A DNA stretch of 64,000 bases from Nocardiopsis eucommiae (GCA_018388625.1 CP074402.1:3596001-3660000), one strand, 5' to 3'; positions 1-7,660 are shown, counted from the stretch's first letter. A program made the numbers and translations. Notes: a model not told the origin generated them from the letters alone.

Positions 1-303
1 GAACGTGGTGGGGAGGCGGAGGGTGTGGACGATGTTCTCGGCGGAGTTCGGCACCCGGTCGCCGAGGGCATACAGCAGCTCCTCACGGGACCCGATGAAC
101 AGGTCACCGCTCGGGTCCACGATCACGCGGGCGTTGGTTCCGTCGACCTTCTCGGTGACGATGACGTCCTGGTCGGTGGGGAACACAGTGTTGCGGTCGT
201 CGGTGAGGAGACCCTTGCCCGCGAACTGGTGGTAGGTGAGGATGCTGGGGTACTTCGTGGCGGAGTTGGTGACCGCGTGTGGGAGGTCGTTGAGGCAGGC
301 CAC
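1..303 (-). CDS. RNA ligase, N-terminal part (runs off window)
   Basis: Only the first 101 codons are present; the gene continues beyond the left edge. The GTG start is fixed by GAAAGGA six bases upstream. Residues 51-60 read EKVDGTNARV, the KxDGTN nucleotidyl-transfer motif of Rnl2-type ATP-dependent RNA ligases (Lys52 would be adenylylated), and FIGSREELL follows at about 69-77. In this family the enzyme seals nicked RNA, often tRNA cut by host anticodon nucleases. It appears to be driven by the operator/promoter motif at 363-395. An RlaP-type nucleotidyltransferase at 18641-19342 in the same phage supports an RNA-repair role. The C-terminal ligase motifs cannot be seen here. Confidence 0.85.
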   Translation of the reverse strand, partial: MACLNDLPHAVTNSATKYPSILTYHQFAGKGLLTDDRNTVFPTDQDVIVTEKVDGTNARVIVDPSGDLFIGSREELLYALGDRVPNSAENIVHTLRLPTTF

Positions 304-362
304 AGGGGGTCCTTTCAGGCATGGGGGTTGGCGGTGGCTGGGGTGTTTCACCCCCAACCACA

Positions 363-395
363 CCCCAAATTTTACCACAATTGTGTGCAATTAAG
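363..395 (-). promoter_or_regulatory. Operator/promoter motif, copy 1
   Basis: One of four copies in the prophage of the pattern CCCC-WAATTT-ACC-RCAATTGTG, here followed by TGCAATT. The core CACAATTGTG is a perfect palindrome. Read on the minus strand it contains TAAAAT as a possible -10 about 65 bases before the RNA ligase start. Copies at 12109, 22335 and 22455 sit in the same kind of position, so this looks like the target of one phage regulator. Confidence 0.6.
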
Positions 396-433
396 GGCGG
401 CAGGGCGGGGCGGTCCTCCACCATCCTGGGGGT

Positions 434-784
434 CTAAGCCACCAGCCGCACCGGGATGCCCGCGGTCTTCGCACGCCGCACCATGTCCGCTGTCCCCTGA
501 CCACCCGGGAACGCGATGCACAGATCCGCGCCAGCATCCGCCATCCGCTGATTGCGGAACGGCCCGGCCGCTCGACCCTCCGTCTTCCACCGGGCGGGGT
601 GTGCTTCGGTCGTCCACCCCGCCCGTGCGGCCACAGACGCAGCCAACCGGTCAGCGCCCGACGCGTCCCCGTGCACGAGGGTGATGTGCTCGCCGGGCCC
701 GAACTGGACAGCGATCGCCAGCAACTCCCAGGCCACCACCTCCCGGTCTGTGTAGTGTCGGCCACCGGTCACGATGATCCTCAC
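434..784 (-). CDS. SLOG superfamily (DUF2493/YspA-like) protein
   Basis: Small Rossmann-fold protein of 116 residues. The GTG start at 784 overlaps the TGA of the upstream PP-loop gene (GTGA) and has GGGAGC upstream; a TTG 15 bases earlier is less likely. It begins RIIVTGGRHYTD, then LVHGDASGADRLAA in the middle and IAFPGGQGTADMVRRA near the C-terminus. These are the glycine-rich phosphate-binding loops of SLOG proteins, proposed to bind nucleotides or nucleotide-derived ligands. It is the next gene upstream of the RNA ligase. The substrate is unknown. Confidence 0.85.
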   Translation of the reverse strand: MRIIVTGGRHYTDREVVAWELLAIAVQFGPGEHITLVHGDASGADRLAASVAARAGWTTEAHPARWKTEGRAAGPFRNQRMADAGADLCIAFPGGQGTADMVRRAKTAGIPVRLVA

Positions 785-1785
785 CCGACCAGCTCCCAAC
801 GATCCAGCGCCCCCTCATACCCCCAGGCGCGCATCTGGTTCTGAAGGTCGGCGCACGCGGCGCGCAGGGTCGTGATGCGGTCGGTCAGCCCGGCCGGAGC
901 ATCCTCCCGGGTGAGCTTCTTTCGGGCGGACGCCAGCCGGTACGCGTTCCGGTTGTGCTTCGTGCGGAGCTTCAGCAGGGCCAGCCGCTCCCCGTCGACG
1001 GGGGTCCCATCCGCGCGGGCGATCGCTTCGAGCATCGACAAACTCGGCTTGAAAACGTCCCCGATTTCCCACTCGACGGCGGCGTACTCCGCAGCCAGTT
1101 CGGGACGGAGCTGGCACGCCCGAATGAGGTCGGCGGCCGACGCGAGCACACAGAACGAACAGGACAACCGGGACATTCCCTGGTCGTAAGCGGTGTGGTG
1201 GCGGAGCCCGTGCTCCCGGTGCAGCTCCCACACCTGGTTCTCGGTCATCCGCAGAATCGGGTGCCAGGTGTGGATGGTGCGACGCCCCGACGACCGGGGG
1301 TGCACAGCGACGGGGGCCAGCTTCGCGCGGGCGGTGGACTCCTGGGCGCGCAGGCCGAGCCCGTACAGGACGACGGCGGTCCGGTCCAAGCCCAGGGCGG
1401 TGACGGCTTCGGTGACGTAGGCCAGGCCGGGACCGCGTTTCATGGCGGCGGTGCAGTAGCGGGCGAGGGCGTCCATCCACAGGCGGCGGGCGCGAACCAG
1501 GTCGAGGAGGTCGGCGTCAGCGGCGCGCTCGACGTAGCGGACTCCGTAGTGGTCGGCGTGCTCTCGGGCGATCTGGGCGGACCCGGGCCATTCCAGAATG
1601 CCGAGGGGGTTGTGCACGACCTGGACGCGGTCGAGGACACCCAGTTCAGCGGCGAGGGTGGCGATGAGGGCTACCATCGCGCCGGAGTCTTTACCGCCGC
1701 TGTGGTTGGACAGGATGAGGTCGGCTTCGAGCATGAGCTGGCGAGCGGACATCAGGTCGGGGGCGAGGAAGGTTGGTCTGTTCAC
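781..1785 (-). CDS. PAPS-reductase/PP-loop ATPase family protein
   Basis: 334 residues. Residues 27-34 read SNHSGGKDS, the PP-loop that binds and activates ATP in the adenine nucleotide alpha-hydrolase superfamily. A conserved GMSRLSCSFC near residue 205 supplies two cysteines as in phage PAPS-reductase-like proteins and DndC relatives. Such enzymes adenylate or thiolate a substrate; phage members are rarely characterised, and sulfur transfer to DNA or tRNA is possible but not shown. The GTG start overlaps the preceding TGA, and its own stop overlaps the SLOG start, so the three genes are translationally coupled. Confidence 0.85.
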   Translation of the reverse strand: MNRPTFLAPDLMSARQLMLEADLILSNHSGGKDSGAMVALIATLAAELGVLDRVQVVHNPLGILEWPGSAQIAREHADHYGVRYVERAADADLLDLVRARRLWMDALARYCTAAMKRGPGLAYVTEAVTALGLDRTAVVLYGLGLRAQESTARAKLAPVAVHPRSSGRRTIHTWHPILRMTENQVWELHREHGLRHHTAYDQGMSRLSCSFCVLASAADLIRACQLRPELAAEYAAVEWEIGDVFKPSLSMLEAIARADGTPVDGERLALLKLRTKHNRNAYRLASARKKLTREDAPAGLTDRITTLRAACADLQNQMRAWGYEGALDRWELVG

Positions 1786-2015
1786 GCGGTGCGGCCTTCC
1801 ATGATGAGGCGGGCGGTGTCCACGGCCAGGGCGTACTCGGCGGGGATGGGTCCGGCGAGGTTGACCCGTTCCCGGGCCCAGAACCGGAACCAGCTCTCGA
1901 CCCCGACCATGCGGCGGGACAAGGCGAGGTCGGCGGCGCGGGTGAGGGTCTTGGTGTGCGCGTCGGCCTGGTCGATGAGGTCGCGGGCGTCAGCGGCTAC
2001 CTGCTCGGCGGTCAC
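1782..2015 (-). CDS. Small phage protein of unknown function
   Basis: 77 residues, mostly helical and charged (TAEQVAADARDLIDQADAHT at the start, RFWARERVNLAG later). I do not recognise the family. GTG at 2015 overlaps the previous TGA by GTGA and its stop overlaps the PP-loop gene start, so it is placed firmly in the operon. A longer upstream reading in the same frame would be an Arg-rich artefact inside the preceding gene. Confidence 0.65.
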   Translation of the reverse strand: MTAEQVAADARDLIDQADAHTKTLTRAADLALSRRMVGVESWFRFWARERVNLAGPIPAEYALAVDTARLIMEGRTA

Positions 2016-2437
2016 TGGGCGACCTCGTCGTACTCGGCGGGGACGATCTCGCCGTCCTCGCAGCACTCAGCGGTCTCGTCGTCGACTTCTTCGCCGCACC
2101 CGTTGCACACGTAGACGGGCGGGATCTGGCAGGCGCCGGTGATGGTGGTCGGGTTGTCGTGGGTGTGCCAGGGGGTCTGGCACTCCCGCTCGTCGGGGGC
2201 CGGGGACACGAGGATGTAGCCCGACTTGCGCTTGTCACCAGTGCGAGTCAGCGGGGAGGCGTGGAACTCGCGCGCCCAGATGGAGCGGGGACGCTTGCTG
2301 TCGTAAGCGTCCACCACCGAGACTCGGCCTGCCTGGACGGAGACGACGCGGACGGTGATGCTGTCGCGGGGGGCGGCGGAGGTCCACACCTGGCCGGGCC
2401 GGATGTGGGGTGGGTTCTGCGGGTCGTACTGGGTCAT
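2012..2437 (-). CDS. Phage protein with C-terminal cysteine cluster
   Basis: 141 residues starting MTQYDPQNPPHIRPGQVW. ATG at 2437 is preceded by GAAAGG at good spacing; earlier in-frame codons have none. The middle contains beta-rich RVVSVQAGRVSVVDAYD, reminiscent of small barrel domains. The C-terminus has CQIPPVYVCNGCGEEVDD followed by ECCEDGE, which could bind zinc. Function unknown. The hairpin at 2462-2489 separates it from the upstream gene. Confidence 0.7.
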   Translation of the reverse strand: MTQYDPQNPPHIRPGQVWTSAAPRDSITVRVVSVQAGRVSVVDAYDSKRPRSIWAREFHASPLTRTGDKRKSGYILVSPAPDERECQTPWHTHDNPTTITGACQIPPVYVCNGCGEEVDDETAECCEDGEIVPAEYDEVAQ

Positions 2438-2461
2438 CGGGTGGGGCCTTTCTGGGGTTGA

Positions 2462-2489
2462 GGGTGGGGTGCGTGGGGGCACCCCACCC
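2462..2489 (-). other. Intergenic stem-loop
   Basis: Perfect 11-bp stem GGGTGGGGTGC/GCACCCCACCC with a six-base loop, between the stop of 2500-2883 and the GAAAGG site of 2012-2437. It lacks a U-tract, so it is more likely an mRNA-processing, stabilising or attenuating structure than a simple terminator. It belongs to a series of such gaps in the phage operon. Confidence 0.6.
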
Positions 2490-2499
2490 CAGGGCGGGT

Positions 2500-2883
2500 T
2501 CAGAAGTGGATGTTGCCGGTGACGTTCCCGGCCTGGATGTGGAATGCGCCGGGGGCGATGTCCCCGACGACGGTGTTCACGACCCCGCTGGTCTCCTCCA
2601 GTTCCTTGATACGGGCCTGGGCGGCGGCAAGCTCGGCGTGGAGCCGTTCCACCGTCGTGCCCTCCACCGGATACGAGTTGCCATCCTGGTCGTGGATGCC
2701 GGTGACCTCCAGTTCATCCCCGACGTCGAGGCCAGGGGACCCCGAGCGGGCTCCACGAGAGCAGTGGTGGCACAGGTCCGGAGTCTCCGCGAGGGCCTGC
2801 TGGATCGCTTCCTCAACGGTGTTGGCGGTGATGGTGTGGGAGGTGTTCGCCCAGGTGGTGGCGGTGATGTCGAACGTTGGCAC
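2500..2883 (-). CDS. Phage protein with C-terminal RHIM/BASS-like amyloid motif
   Basis: 127 residues; GTG start preceded by GAAAGGGA. The N-terminus (FDITATTWANTSHTITA, then VEEAIQQALAE) resembles DpnD/PcfM-type small domains. Residues 76-96 form a short coiled coil (VERLHAELAAAQARIKELEE). The last 25 residues are NTVVGDIAPG followed by AFHIQAGNVTGNIHF. This N-x-x-x-G...VQAG-x-V-x-G-x-h-H-F pattern matches bacterial amyloid signalling sequences related to the RHIM/PP group. In this group C-terminal motifs usually sit on effectors that join a motif on an NLR. Two Cys (CHHC at 38-41) may bind metal. Expressed with the lytic-orientation operon. The amyloid assignment is by eye. Confidence 0.7.
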   Translation of the reverse strand: MPTFDITATTWANTSHTITANTVEEAIQQALAETPDLCHHCSRGARSGSPGLDVGDELEVTGIHDQDGNSYPVEGTTVERLHAELAAAQARIKELEETSGVVNTVVGDIAPGAFHIQAGNVTGNIHF

Positions 2884-2894
2884 GGTGGTCCCTT

Positions 2895-3097
2895 TCAGGC
2901 GGTGTTGGCCAGGCGGGGTCGGAGTTCGGCCAGGGCCGCCTCGGCCTCAGCGATGATCTGGCGGAGGTGGTCAAGGGCGGGGCCGATCGGGGCGCCGGTC
3001 TCGTCCGCGTTGGACAGCACCTCGTCCAAGAGGCGGGCCTGGGCGGTGATGGAGTCGACGTGGGGGTGAGAGCGCGGGCGGCCTGCTGGGGGGTCAC
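2895..3097 (-). CDS. Small helical phage protein, frame broken at a C run
   Basis: GTG at 3097 has an excellent GGAGG and gives MTPQQAARALTP. The coherent rest of the protein (HVDSITAQARLLDEVLSNADE, ending ELRPRLANTA) is in the next frame. One extra base in the run at 3062-3066 joins them into about 67 residues with a long amphipathic helix. Without that repair the only in-frame start is a GTG at 3131 with no ribosome site. Function unknown. Confidence 0.5.
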
Positions 3098-3130
3098 AGG
3101 GTTCCTCCGGGTAGGGTTCGGGTGGGTTCA

Positions 3131-3199
3131 CCCGGGGCGGCTCTTACGCCCCGGGCGGTCCTGCCGGGGGTCCACCCGGGGTGCTAGATCCACCCCGGG
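3131..3199 (-). other. Two tandem intergenic stem-loops
   Basis: CCCGGGGCG/CGCCCCGGG (3131-3155) and CCCGGGGTG/CACCCCGGG (3175-3199) each form a 9-bp stem with a seven-base loop. The two differ by a compensating C-G to T-A pair, which suggests the paired structure matters rather than the sequence. They fill the gap between 3208-3495 and the downstream gene. Confidence 0.6.
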
Positions 3200-3207
3200 C
3201 GGGCCCT

Positions 3208-3495
3208 TCACGGGTACCAGGGTCCTGTTGTGGTGAGGGGGCGGATGGTCACGCCGTACCGTTCGGCGCGGGCGACGCAGGTGGGGCAGGTGATGTTGCG
3301 CTGGTCGTTGACGGACTCCAGGCCCCAGAACTTCCGGCGGGGGCGACACAGGGCGTCGCCCCTCTTACGGACCAGTCGGCCGACCGTCAACGGCTGTTCG
3401 AGCACTGCGTGGTCGCGGGAGATGCTGCGGTCGCTCTGCCGGAGCTGGTAGGCGTACCCGACGTGCGCGGTCAGGGTTTCGGGGGTGTCGTTCAC
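3208..3495 (-). CDS. Small zinc-ribbon-like phage protein
   Basis: 95 residues; GTG at 3495 overlaps the upstream TGA. Contains ALCRPRRKFWG and later NITCPTCVARAERYG, so a Cys pair plus one upstream Cys/His could hold zinc. The ending IRPLTTTGPWYP is typical of short actinophage proteins. No function can be assigned. Confidence 0.6.
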   Translation of the reverse strand: MNDTPETLTAHVGYAYQLRQSDRSISRDHAVLEQPLTVGRLVRKRGDALCRPRRKFWGLESVNDQRNITCPTCVARAERYGVTIRPLTTTGPWYP

Positions 3496-3904
3496 AGAAA
3501 CCTCGGTCCTTCCGTGGTGGTGGGTGCGGGGGTGAACACGACCGTGGTCCCGTCCGCGCGGACCACCCGGACCGGGCCCATCCGTTCGGCGGCGGCCAAC
3601 AGCATGTCCGCGATCTCCTCATCGAACTGGTCGGCCGCGTGGATGACCCCCGGGGCCGGGATGTCAGCGGCCAGGAGATCAGCGGCAGCGGCCTTCCCCT
3701 GCCGGGTACGGCCGTCCGGGATCAGAGGCATGTACCCGTCCGGGCCCCACCCGTCACGGGTCCACCCCCGAGGCTCGGCGGCGGTGTCGGGGACGAACAC
3801 CCCCTCGGGTGCGGGGTGCGCCGGTCAGCGGTGATCCAGTACTGGGTGCCCTCGGGGAGGCCGTGACGGTCCCGGAACTCGGTGATGCTCATGCGGTCGC
3901 TCAT
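3492..3904 (-). CDS. Phage protein of unknown function, one frame break
   Basis: ATG at 3904 (ATGA overlap, GGAGG upstream) gives MSDRMSITEFRDRHGLPEG and TQYWITADRRTPHP. Continuation EGVFVPDTAAEPRGWTRDG is one base out of frame, beside the run at 3801-3805. Adding a base yields about 137 residues, ending with an acidic helix (FDEEIADMLLAAAERMG) and VRVVRADGTTVVF. Family not recognised. Confidence 0.6.
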
Positions 3905-4341
3905 CGGTTGGCCTCCGTGATCTGCTCGGCCAGGCGGACGCACTCACGGCGCACGTACCGCAGGTCCCGGTAGACGCCCTCCAGCAACGCGTACTTGTCG
4001 TTGACGATCTCGGCGGGGGTGAGGTCACCGACGTGGTCGCAGGAGAACCCGAACCACCACAGCCCGTCGTCCCTGGTGGTGGACAGCCCGAGGATCGTGT
4101 CACCGGCCCGCGAGTAGTTCAGACCCCGGTGCACGTCCAGGTCCTCCCGGGGCAGGTCGACGTAGTCAGCGCCGAACCAGGGGTGGCCCGGGGGGACGGC
4201 CACGTACCCGGACCAGTGGCCGGAGCGGTCGTGACGGACGGCCAGGCACTCGATCCCGGTGGTCTCGTCGGTCCACTGGTCGCGGTCGGGCTCGTTCGCC
4301 CAGGGTCCGAAGCCCCACTTCTCCTCGGCGGTGGTCGTCAT
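3901..4341 (-). CDS. Phage protein of unknown function
   Basis: 146 residues, acidic and aromatic. ATG at 4341 follows AGGAG; the upstream in-frame stretch is Arg/Pro-rich and belongs to another gene. Notable segments are WGFGPWANEPDRDQW, HWSGYVAVPPGHPWFGADY and a C-terminal helical part beginning DLTPAEIVNDKYALLEGVY. Similar proteins are common in actinophages but uncharacterised. ATGA overlap with the gene above. Confidence 0.7.
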   Translation of the reverse strand: MTTTAEEKWGFGPWANEPDRDQWTDETTGIECLAVRHDRSGHWSGYVAVPPGHPWFGADYVDLPREDLDVHRGLNYSRAGDTILGLSTTRDDGLWWFGFSCDHVGDLTPAEIVNDKYALLEGVYRDLRYVRRECVRLAEQITEANR

Positions 4342-4499
4342 GGTGGTGGTCTCCTGTCGTGCGTGGCGGGGACGGTAGGTGGAGGCGGGCGGGGCCGGGG
4401 GAGGGTCGCTTCGACGGCGGCCCGGCAGTCGGGGTACCTCGCGATCACGCGCCGCACGGTGGCGGTGAGGCGCGTGTCCGGGCGGCGGTGAGAACCCAT
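4338..4499 (-). CDS. Short basic phage protein
   Basis: 53 residues. Start and stop of neighbours interlock: TGATG with the gene ending at 4499, ATGA with the gene starting at 4341. Sequence begins MGSHRRPDTRLTATVRRVI, then CRAAVEATL and a Pro-rich tail. Likely a nucleic-acid-binding or translational-coupling peptide; no family recognised. Confidence 0.5.
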   Translation of the reverse strand: MGSHRRPDTRLTATVRRVIARYPDCRAAVEATLPRPRPPPPTVPATHDRRPPP

Positions 4500-4815
4500 C
4501 AGACGGTGGTCGGAACCTGGTCGGGGCTCTTGCGGCCACGGTCGAGGAGGGTGGGGGCGAGGCGTTCGGCGGTCGCCATGGCGTCGTCGAATGACATGAG
4601 GCTCGCCTTGCGGGCCCGGTCCTTCTCGTCCTGGGTGCCCACGATCGGTTGGAACACCGTGCTGCCGTCCTTCAGGTACCGGTACCCGTACCGGGTCACG
4701 TACCAGCTGCCGGGGGCCTGTTCGTCCTCCACGACGAGGAAGGTCCGCAGGGGCGCCCACTCGTGCTTCGGGGGAGGGCGCTGACGCTGTAGGTGGTAGC
4801 GCGAACGAAGGTCAT
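4499..4815 (-). CDS. Phage protein of unknown function, one frame break
   Basis: ATG at 4815 with GGAG upstream gives MTFVRATTYSVSA; the rest (PPKHEWAPLRTFLVVEDEQ, then YVTRYGYRYLKDGSTVFQPI) is one base out of frame at a CCCCC run near 4770. The repaired product is about 106 residues with a compact beta-rich core and a helical C-terminus (SFDDAMATAERLAPTLLDRG). Confidence 0.6.
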
Positions 4816-4836
4816 GGGGGCTCCAGTCAGGGGAGG

Positions 4837-4866
4837 GTGGGGCGGCCGGGCGAATGGCCGCCCCAC
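4837..4866 (-). other. Intergenic stem-loop
   Basis: Perfect 11-bp stem GTGGGGCGGCC/GGCCGCCCCAC with an eight-base loop, between the DUF2786 gene stop and the next start. Same arrangement as the other gap hairpins of this operon. Confidence 0.6.
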
Positions 4867-4880
4867 GGGGCGATAGGGAT

Positions 4881-5612
4881 TCAGGCGCCGATCGCGCGGC
4901 AGTTCGCGCCGACCCGGGTCTGACCAATGTCCGCGCGGTCCCCGGCCTCGGCACCGGCCCCGAACCCGGCCACGTTGTGTGTGCCTCGGCTGTGCGCGAC
5001 TCGGGGGTACTCCCTGCGGAACTGGGAATCAACGACCCGGGACCGGTCTGCGAGGACCAGCGCAGCAGACCGCCCTTCGGCCTGCGGAGTCGCGGCCTGC
5101 GCGGCCTGCTGCTCGACAGCTTCGATCCGGTCCCCGACCCGGTGCGCGAACCCCAGACCCCACGACCGCTTGTAGGTCTTGATGGACACTCCGGCCGGGG
5201 CGCGGTTGACCTGCGCGAGACCGTTCATCATCTGGAGGAGCAGCGACGTGTACATGATCTCAGCGCGCTCGACGTCGGACGTGTACCCGAAGACGTGGAC
5301 GCGCTGGGTTCCGTCCGATGCTCCCTTGCGGTGCGGGAGCCGGATGGTCTGGCAGCGCATGGCCTCAGCGACCCGGAACAACAGGACGGCCTTCACGTTG
5401 GCGCGGGGGTTGGGGATGGTGACAATCTTGTCCATGGGGGTGTCGTTGGCGGGCTGACGGTCGGCTGCCATGGCGCGGTCGATGCCGTACTTCGCCATCA
5501 GGTCGGAGGCCTTCGCGGTGAACGCGGCGGCTTCGGCTTCGGTGGCGCTGGTGTCTTCGGCCTTGGCGAGGAGGGCGCGGACCTTGTTGAGGGTGCTCTC
5601 GGGGATGCTCAC
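4881..5612 (-). CDS. DUF2786 domain protein
   Basis: 243 residues. The N-terminus KVRALLAKAEDTSATEAEA followed by KASDLMAKYGID is the DUF2786 signature, common in phages and mobile elements. The middle has VKAVLLFRVAEAMRC and VHVFGYTSDVERAEIMYTSL, as in family members, and a basic C-terminal half (TYKRSWGLGFAHRVGDRIE). GTG at 5612 overlaps the upstream stop. The biochemical role is not known. Confidence 0.85.
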   Translation of the reverse strand: MSIPESTLNKVRALLAKAEDTSATEAEAAAFTAKASDLMAKYGIDRAMAADRQPANDTPMDKIVTIPNPRANVKAVLLFRVAEAMRCQTIRLPHRKGASDGTQRVHVFGYTSDVERAEIMYTSLLLQMMNGLAQVNRAPAGVSIKTYKRSWGLGFAHRVGDRIEAVEQQAAQAATPQAEGRSAALVLADRSRVVDSQFRREYPRVAHSRGTHNVAGFGAGAEAGDRADIGQTRVGANCRAIGA

Positions 5613-5770
5613 TGGGGGTCTCCGATCGTGAGGGCCGCGCGGAGGGCGGCTTCGAGCTGGGGGTTGAGGGCCACGGACCCGGCTTCTTCTCCGGCGACGT
5701 CGAGGTACAGGCAGCCGTTCATGAGGACGATCTGGTTGCCGTCGTCGTCGCGGTAGGTGGGCGGGGTCAT
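5609..5770 (-). CDS. Short phage protein
   Basis: 53 residues (MTPPTYRDDDGNQIVLMNG, ending ALTIGDPQ). ATG at 5770 has GGAAGG upstream. First gene after the TGTATATACA operator, so probably its most direct target. Function unknown. Confidence 0.6.
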   Translation of the reverse strand: MTPPTYRDDDGNQIVLMNGCLYLDVAGEEAGSVALNPQLEAALRAALTIGDPQ

Positions 5771-5794
5771 CGGGGCCTTCCTGGTGGTTCTGGG

Positions 5795-5829
5795 TGGGCC
5801 CGCCCGACAGGACGGGAAGGGCGGGCCCA
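5795..5829 (-). other. Stem-loop in leader of 5609-5770
   Basis: 11-bp perfect stem TGGGCCCGCCC/GGGCGGGCCCA, loop 13 bases. It lies between the operator at 5854-5889 and the gene start, so a transcript starting at that promoter would carry it in its 5' leader. Possible attenuator or stabiliser. Confidence 0.5.
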
Positions 5830-5853
5830 GAGGTTCGGGGGCTTCCCCTTGCC

Positions 5854-5889
5854 TGTATATACAGATTAGCATAGAAATCTGTATATACA
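5854..5889. promoter_or_regulatory. 36-bp palindromic operator (two TGTATATACA half-sites)
   Basis: TGTATATACAGATT and AATCTGTATATACA form perfect 14-bp inverted arms around AGCATAGA. Each arm is itself built on the palindrome TGTATATACA. On the minus strand the centre reads TATGCT, a plausible -10 for the gene at 5770. A second copy at 7706-7741 has the same spacing with compensating changes. Confidence 0.7.
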
Positions 5890-5927
5890 AATCTAGTTCG
5901 GGGGTGACCCCTCAGGCCCGATCTCCT

Positions 5928-7361
5928 TCAAGAACCCCGACCACTGAGGCAACGCCCCCGCCCGAACGCCTCACTCAGCACCTCAAGCGCGTTCTTCTCC
6001 GGGTAGGCCACCACCTTCGGGTCCCCCAACTCCAGCTCCGTGCCGGGCACGTCCACCAGCTCCCCCGTGGACGGATCAACCGCTTTCCCATCCCGCTTCA
6101 GCTGCGTCAACACCGAGTTCGTGAACGAGTCACGCACCCGCACCGACACCACAACCTCATCCGGGGCGACCGTGGAAACCCACTCGGTGAACGCTTCCTC
6201 GTCCACGACGCGGGCCGTCACGGGCGCCGAGTCCACACGCACGTGACCCACCAGCACCCGGCTACCGTCCGCGCCACGGACATGAACCGCCCGCCGCTCC
6301 CCCAACGTCATCGCGTCGTCAGGGTCCGTGCCCTCTTCGTCTTCGACCAGTTCCCGCCGGTGAAGGTCGTCGGCCTGCTTGATCTGCTTGCCGACGACCT
6401 TCGCCAGGATCAGGGCTAGCCGCAGGTCACGCGGCGTCACTGGCACCCCCGCCGCCTTCTTCGCTTCGCCACGGCGACGGTTCAGGTCAGTCATGAGCTT
6501 GCGCGCCACGGGCACCGGCACCCACTTCGCCTTGAGCCGGTTACTGAGGTCGTTCTGCATGGCGGCGAGCTTGCCCAGGTCCGCGCCGGGGAGAGCAGCA
6601 GCGAACTTCTCCGCCCACTCCTCAGGGTTTTCGTCCGGGGCCGGGGCGGCCGGGGTCTCCGCCGGGGCGGGTGGCGGGGCGGGGGCCGGTTCGGGTTCGG
6701 GCTCGGGCTGGGGGCCACCGACCTCGGACATGTCCGTCTGCTCTTCAGCGACGCCGGGCCCTTCCGCGACCTCGGGAGACTCGTCCTTGATGTACGGCAG
6801 GCCACCGAGCACCACAGGGTCCGTGCCGCCATTGCGGTACAGGGACAGGCCGAGCTGGTCACCGAGGTTGACCGCGCACCGCTTCAACGCGCCAGTCAGG
6901 GCGGTCTTCATGGCCATGTCGTGGCAGTCGCCGTGAGAGGGCTGGTTCGAGGACTCTCCAGCGGAACCGTCCTCGAAGTGGGCGATCTTTCGGCCGTCGC
7001 GGGTGTACACGGCGAGACGGACCTGTGCCCGGTAGGTGGCCCACCACCGGAACTTCTTACCGTCCGTGCCGCTCGGGACGCTGTGCTCCCGGATGCACTT
7101 CAGCTCGGTGGTGGTCAGCTCCCACCCACCGAACCCGAAGATGCGGGTCAAGGTGCGGCGGACATCCCACCCTTCGAGGTAGCTGTTGCCCTGGTGGACG
7201 CGGACGCGGTCCTGTCGGAGTTCTCCGAGGAGGTAGGAGATCTGCTGGTCGGTGAGGTCGATGGTTCCGGCGCGGTCGTGGAGTCGGGTAGCGACTTCAG
7301 CGAAGGTGTCGGGGTTGGCTTCGGGAATGGCAAGGGTCAAGGGTCTGGTGTTCCGTTCCAT
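5928..7361 (-). CDS. Rad52/Rad22-family single-strand annealing protein
   Basis: About 477 residues. The N-terminal 160 contain the Rad52 family core: SYLEGWDVRRTLTRIFGFGG, then RAQVRLAVYTRDG and the block GDCHDMAMKTALTGALKRCA. This family anneals complementary single strands in phage recombination. A Pro/Glu/Ala-rich linker (about 235-275) leads to a C-terminal region (EEWAEKFAAALPGADLGKL, later VRDSFTNSVLTQLKRDG) that I do not recognise. The ATG at 7361 is chosen because the Arg-rich upstream reading looks non-coding; its ribosome site is weak. Works with SSB (11501) and RusA (18135). Confidence 0.85.
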   Translation of the reverse strand: MERNTRPLTLAIPEANPDTFAEVATRLHDRAGTIDLTDQQISYLLGELRQDRVRVHQGNSYLEGWDVRRTLTRIFGFGGWELTTTELKCIREHSVPSGTDGKKFRWWATYRAQVRLAVYTRDGRKIAHFEDGSAGESSNQPSHGDCHDMAMKTALTGALKRCAVNLGDQLGLSLYRNGGTDPVVLGGLPYIKDESPEVAEGPGVAEEQTDMSEVGGPQPEPEPEPAPAPPPAPAETPAAPAPDENPEEWAEKFAAALPGADLGKLAAMQNDLSNRLKAKWVPVPVARKLMTDLNRRRGEAKKAAGVPVTPRDLRLALILAKVVGKQIKQADDLHRRELVEDEEGTDPDDAMTLGERRAVHVRGADGSRVLVGHVRVDSAPVTARVVDEEAFTEWVSTVAPDEVVVSVRVRDSFTNSVLTQLKRDGKAVDPSTGELVDVPGTELELGDPKVVAYPEKNALEVLSEAFGRGRCLSGRGS

Positions 7362-7423
7362 GAGCGGGATGGTCGGTGGTGTGCGGGGGCCGCCCCGGGA
7401 GCGGGGCCGGAGCGGCCGGGCCG

Positions 7424-7660
7424 TTAGGCCGCGAGGGCGCACCCTCGGCTGTCGGCGTGGTGGTCAGCGAGGATGCTGTCCACCTCCGCGTCCACGTCGG
7501 CAAGGACGGGGCGGGCCAGGGTGGTGAGGCTGTTCAGCTCCCACGCCTCGCCGCACTCCCAGCACTCGGCTTCGGTGCCGGTGATGCGCAGCGCGCCGGG
7601 GAGGTCGATGGCCTCGGGGGTGGGGAGGAGGACCGTGGCGGGGGCGAGGGTGGCGGTCAT
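7424..7660 (-). CDS. Small phage protein with CxxC motif
   Basis: 78 residues. ATG at 7660 with GAAAGG upstream. Contains ECWECGEAWELNSL, a possible zinc half-site, and an acidic C-terminus (DVDAEVDSILADHHAD). First gene leftward from the operators at 7706-7771, about 55 bases from the putative -10. Function unknown. Confidence 0.65.
   Translation of the reverse strand: MTATLAPATVLLPTPEAIDLPGALRITGTEAECWECGEAWELNSLTTLARPVLADVDAEVDSILADHHADSRGCALAA

Noticed and set aside
3131..3199. Rho-independent terminators
   Set aside because: The two stems lack following T-tracts and genes continue downstream with good ribosome sites, so they are listed as stem-loops of unknown function.
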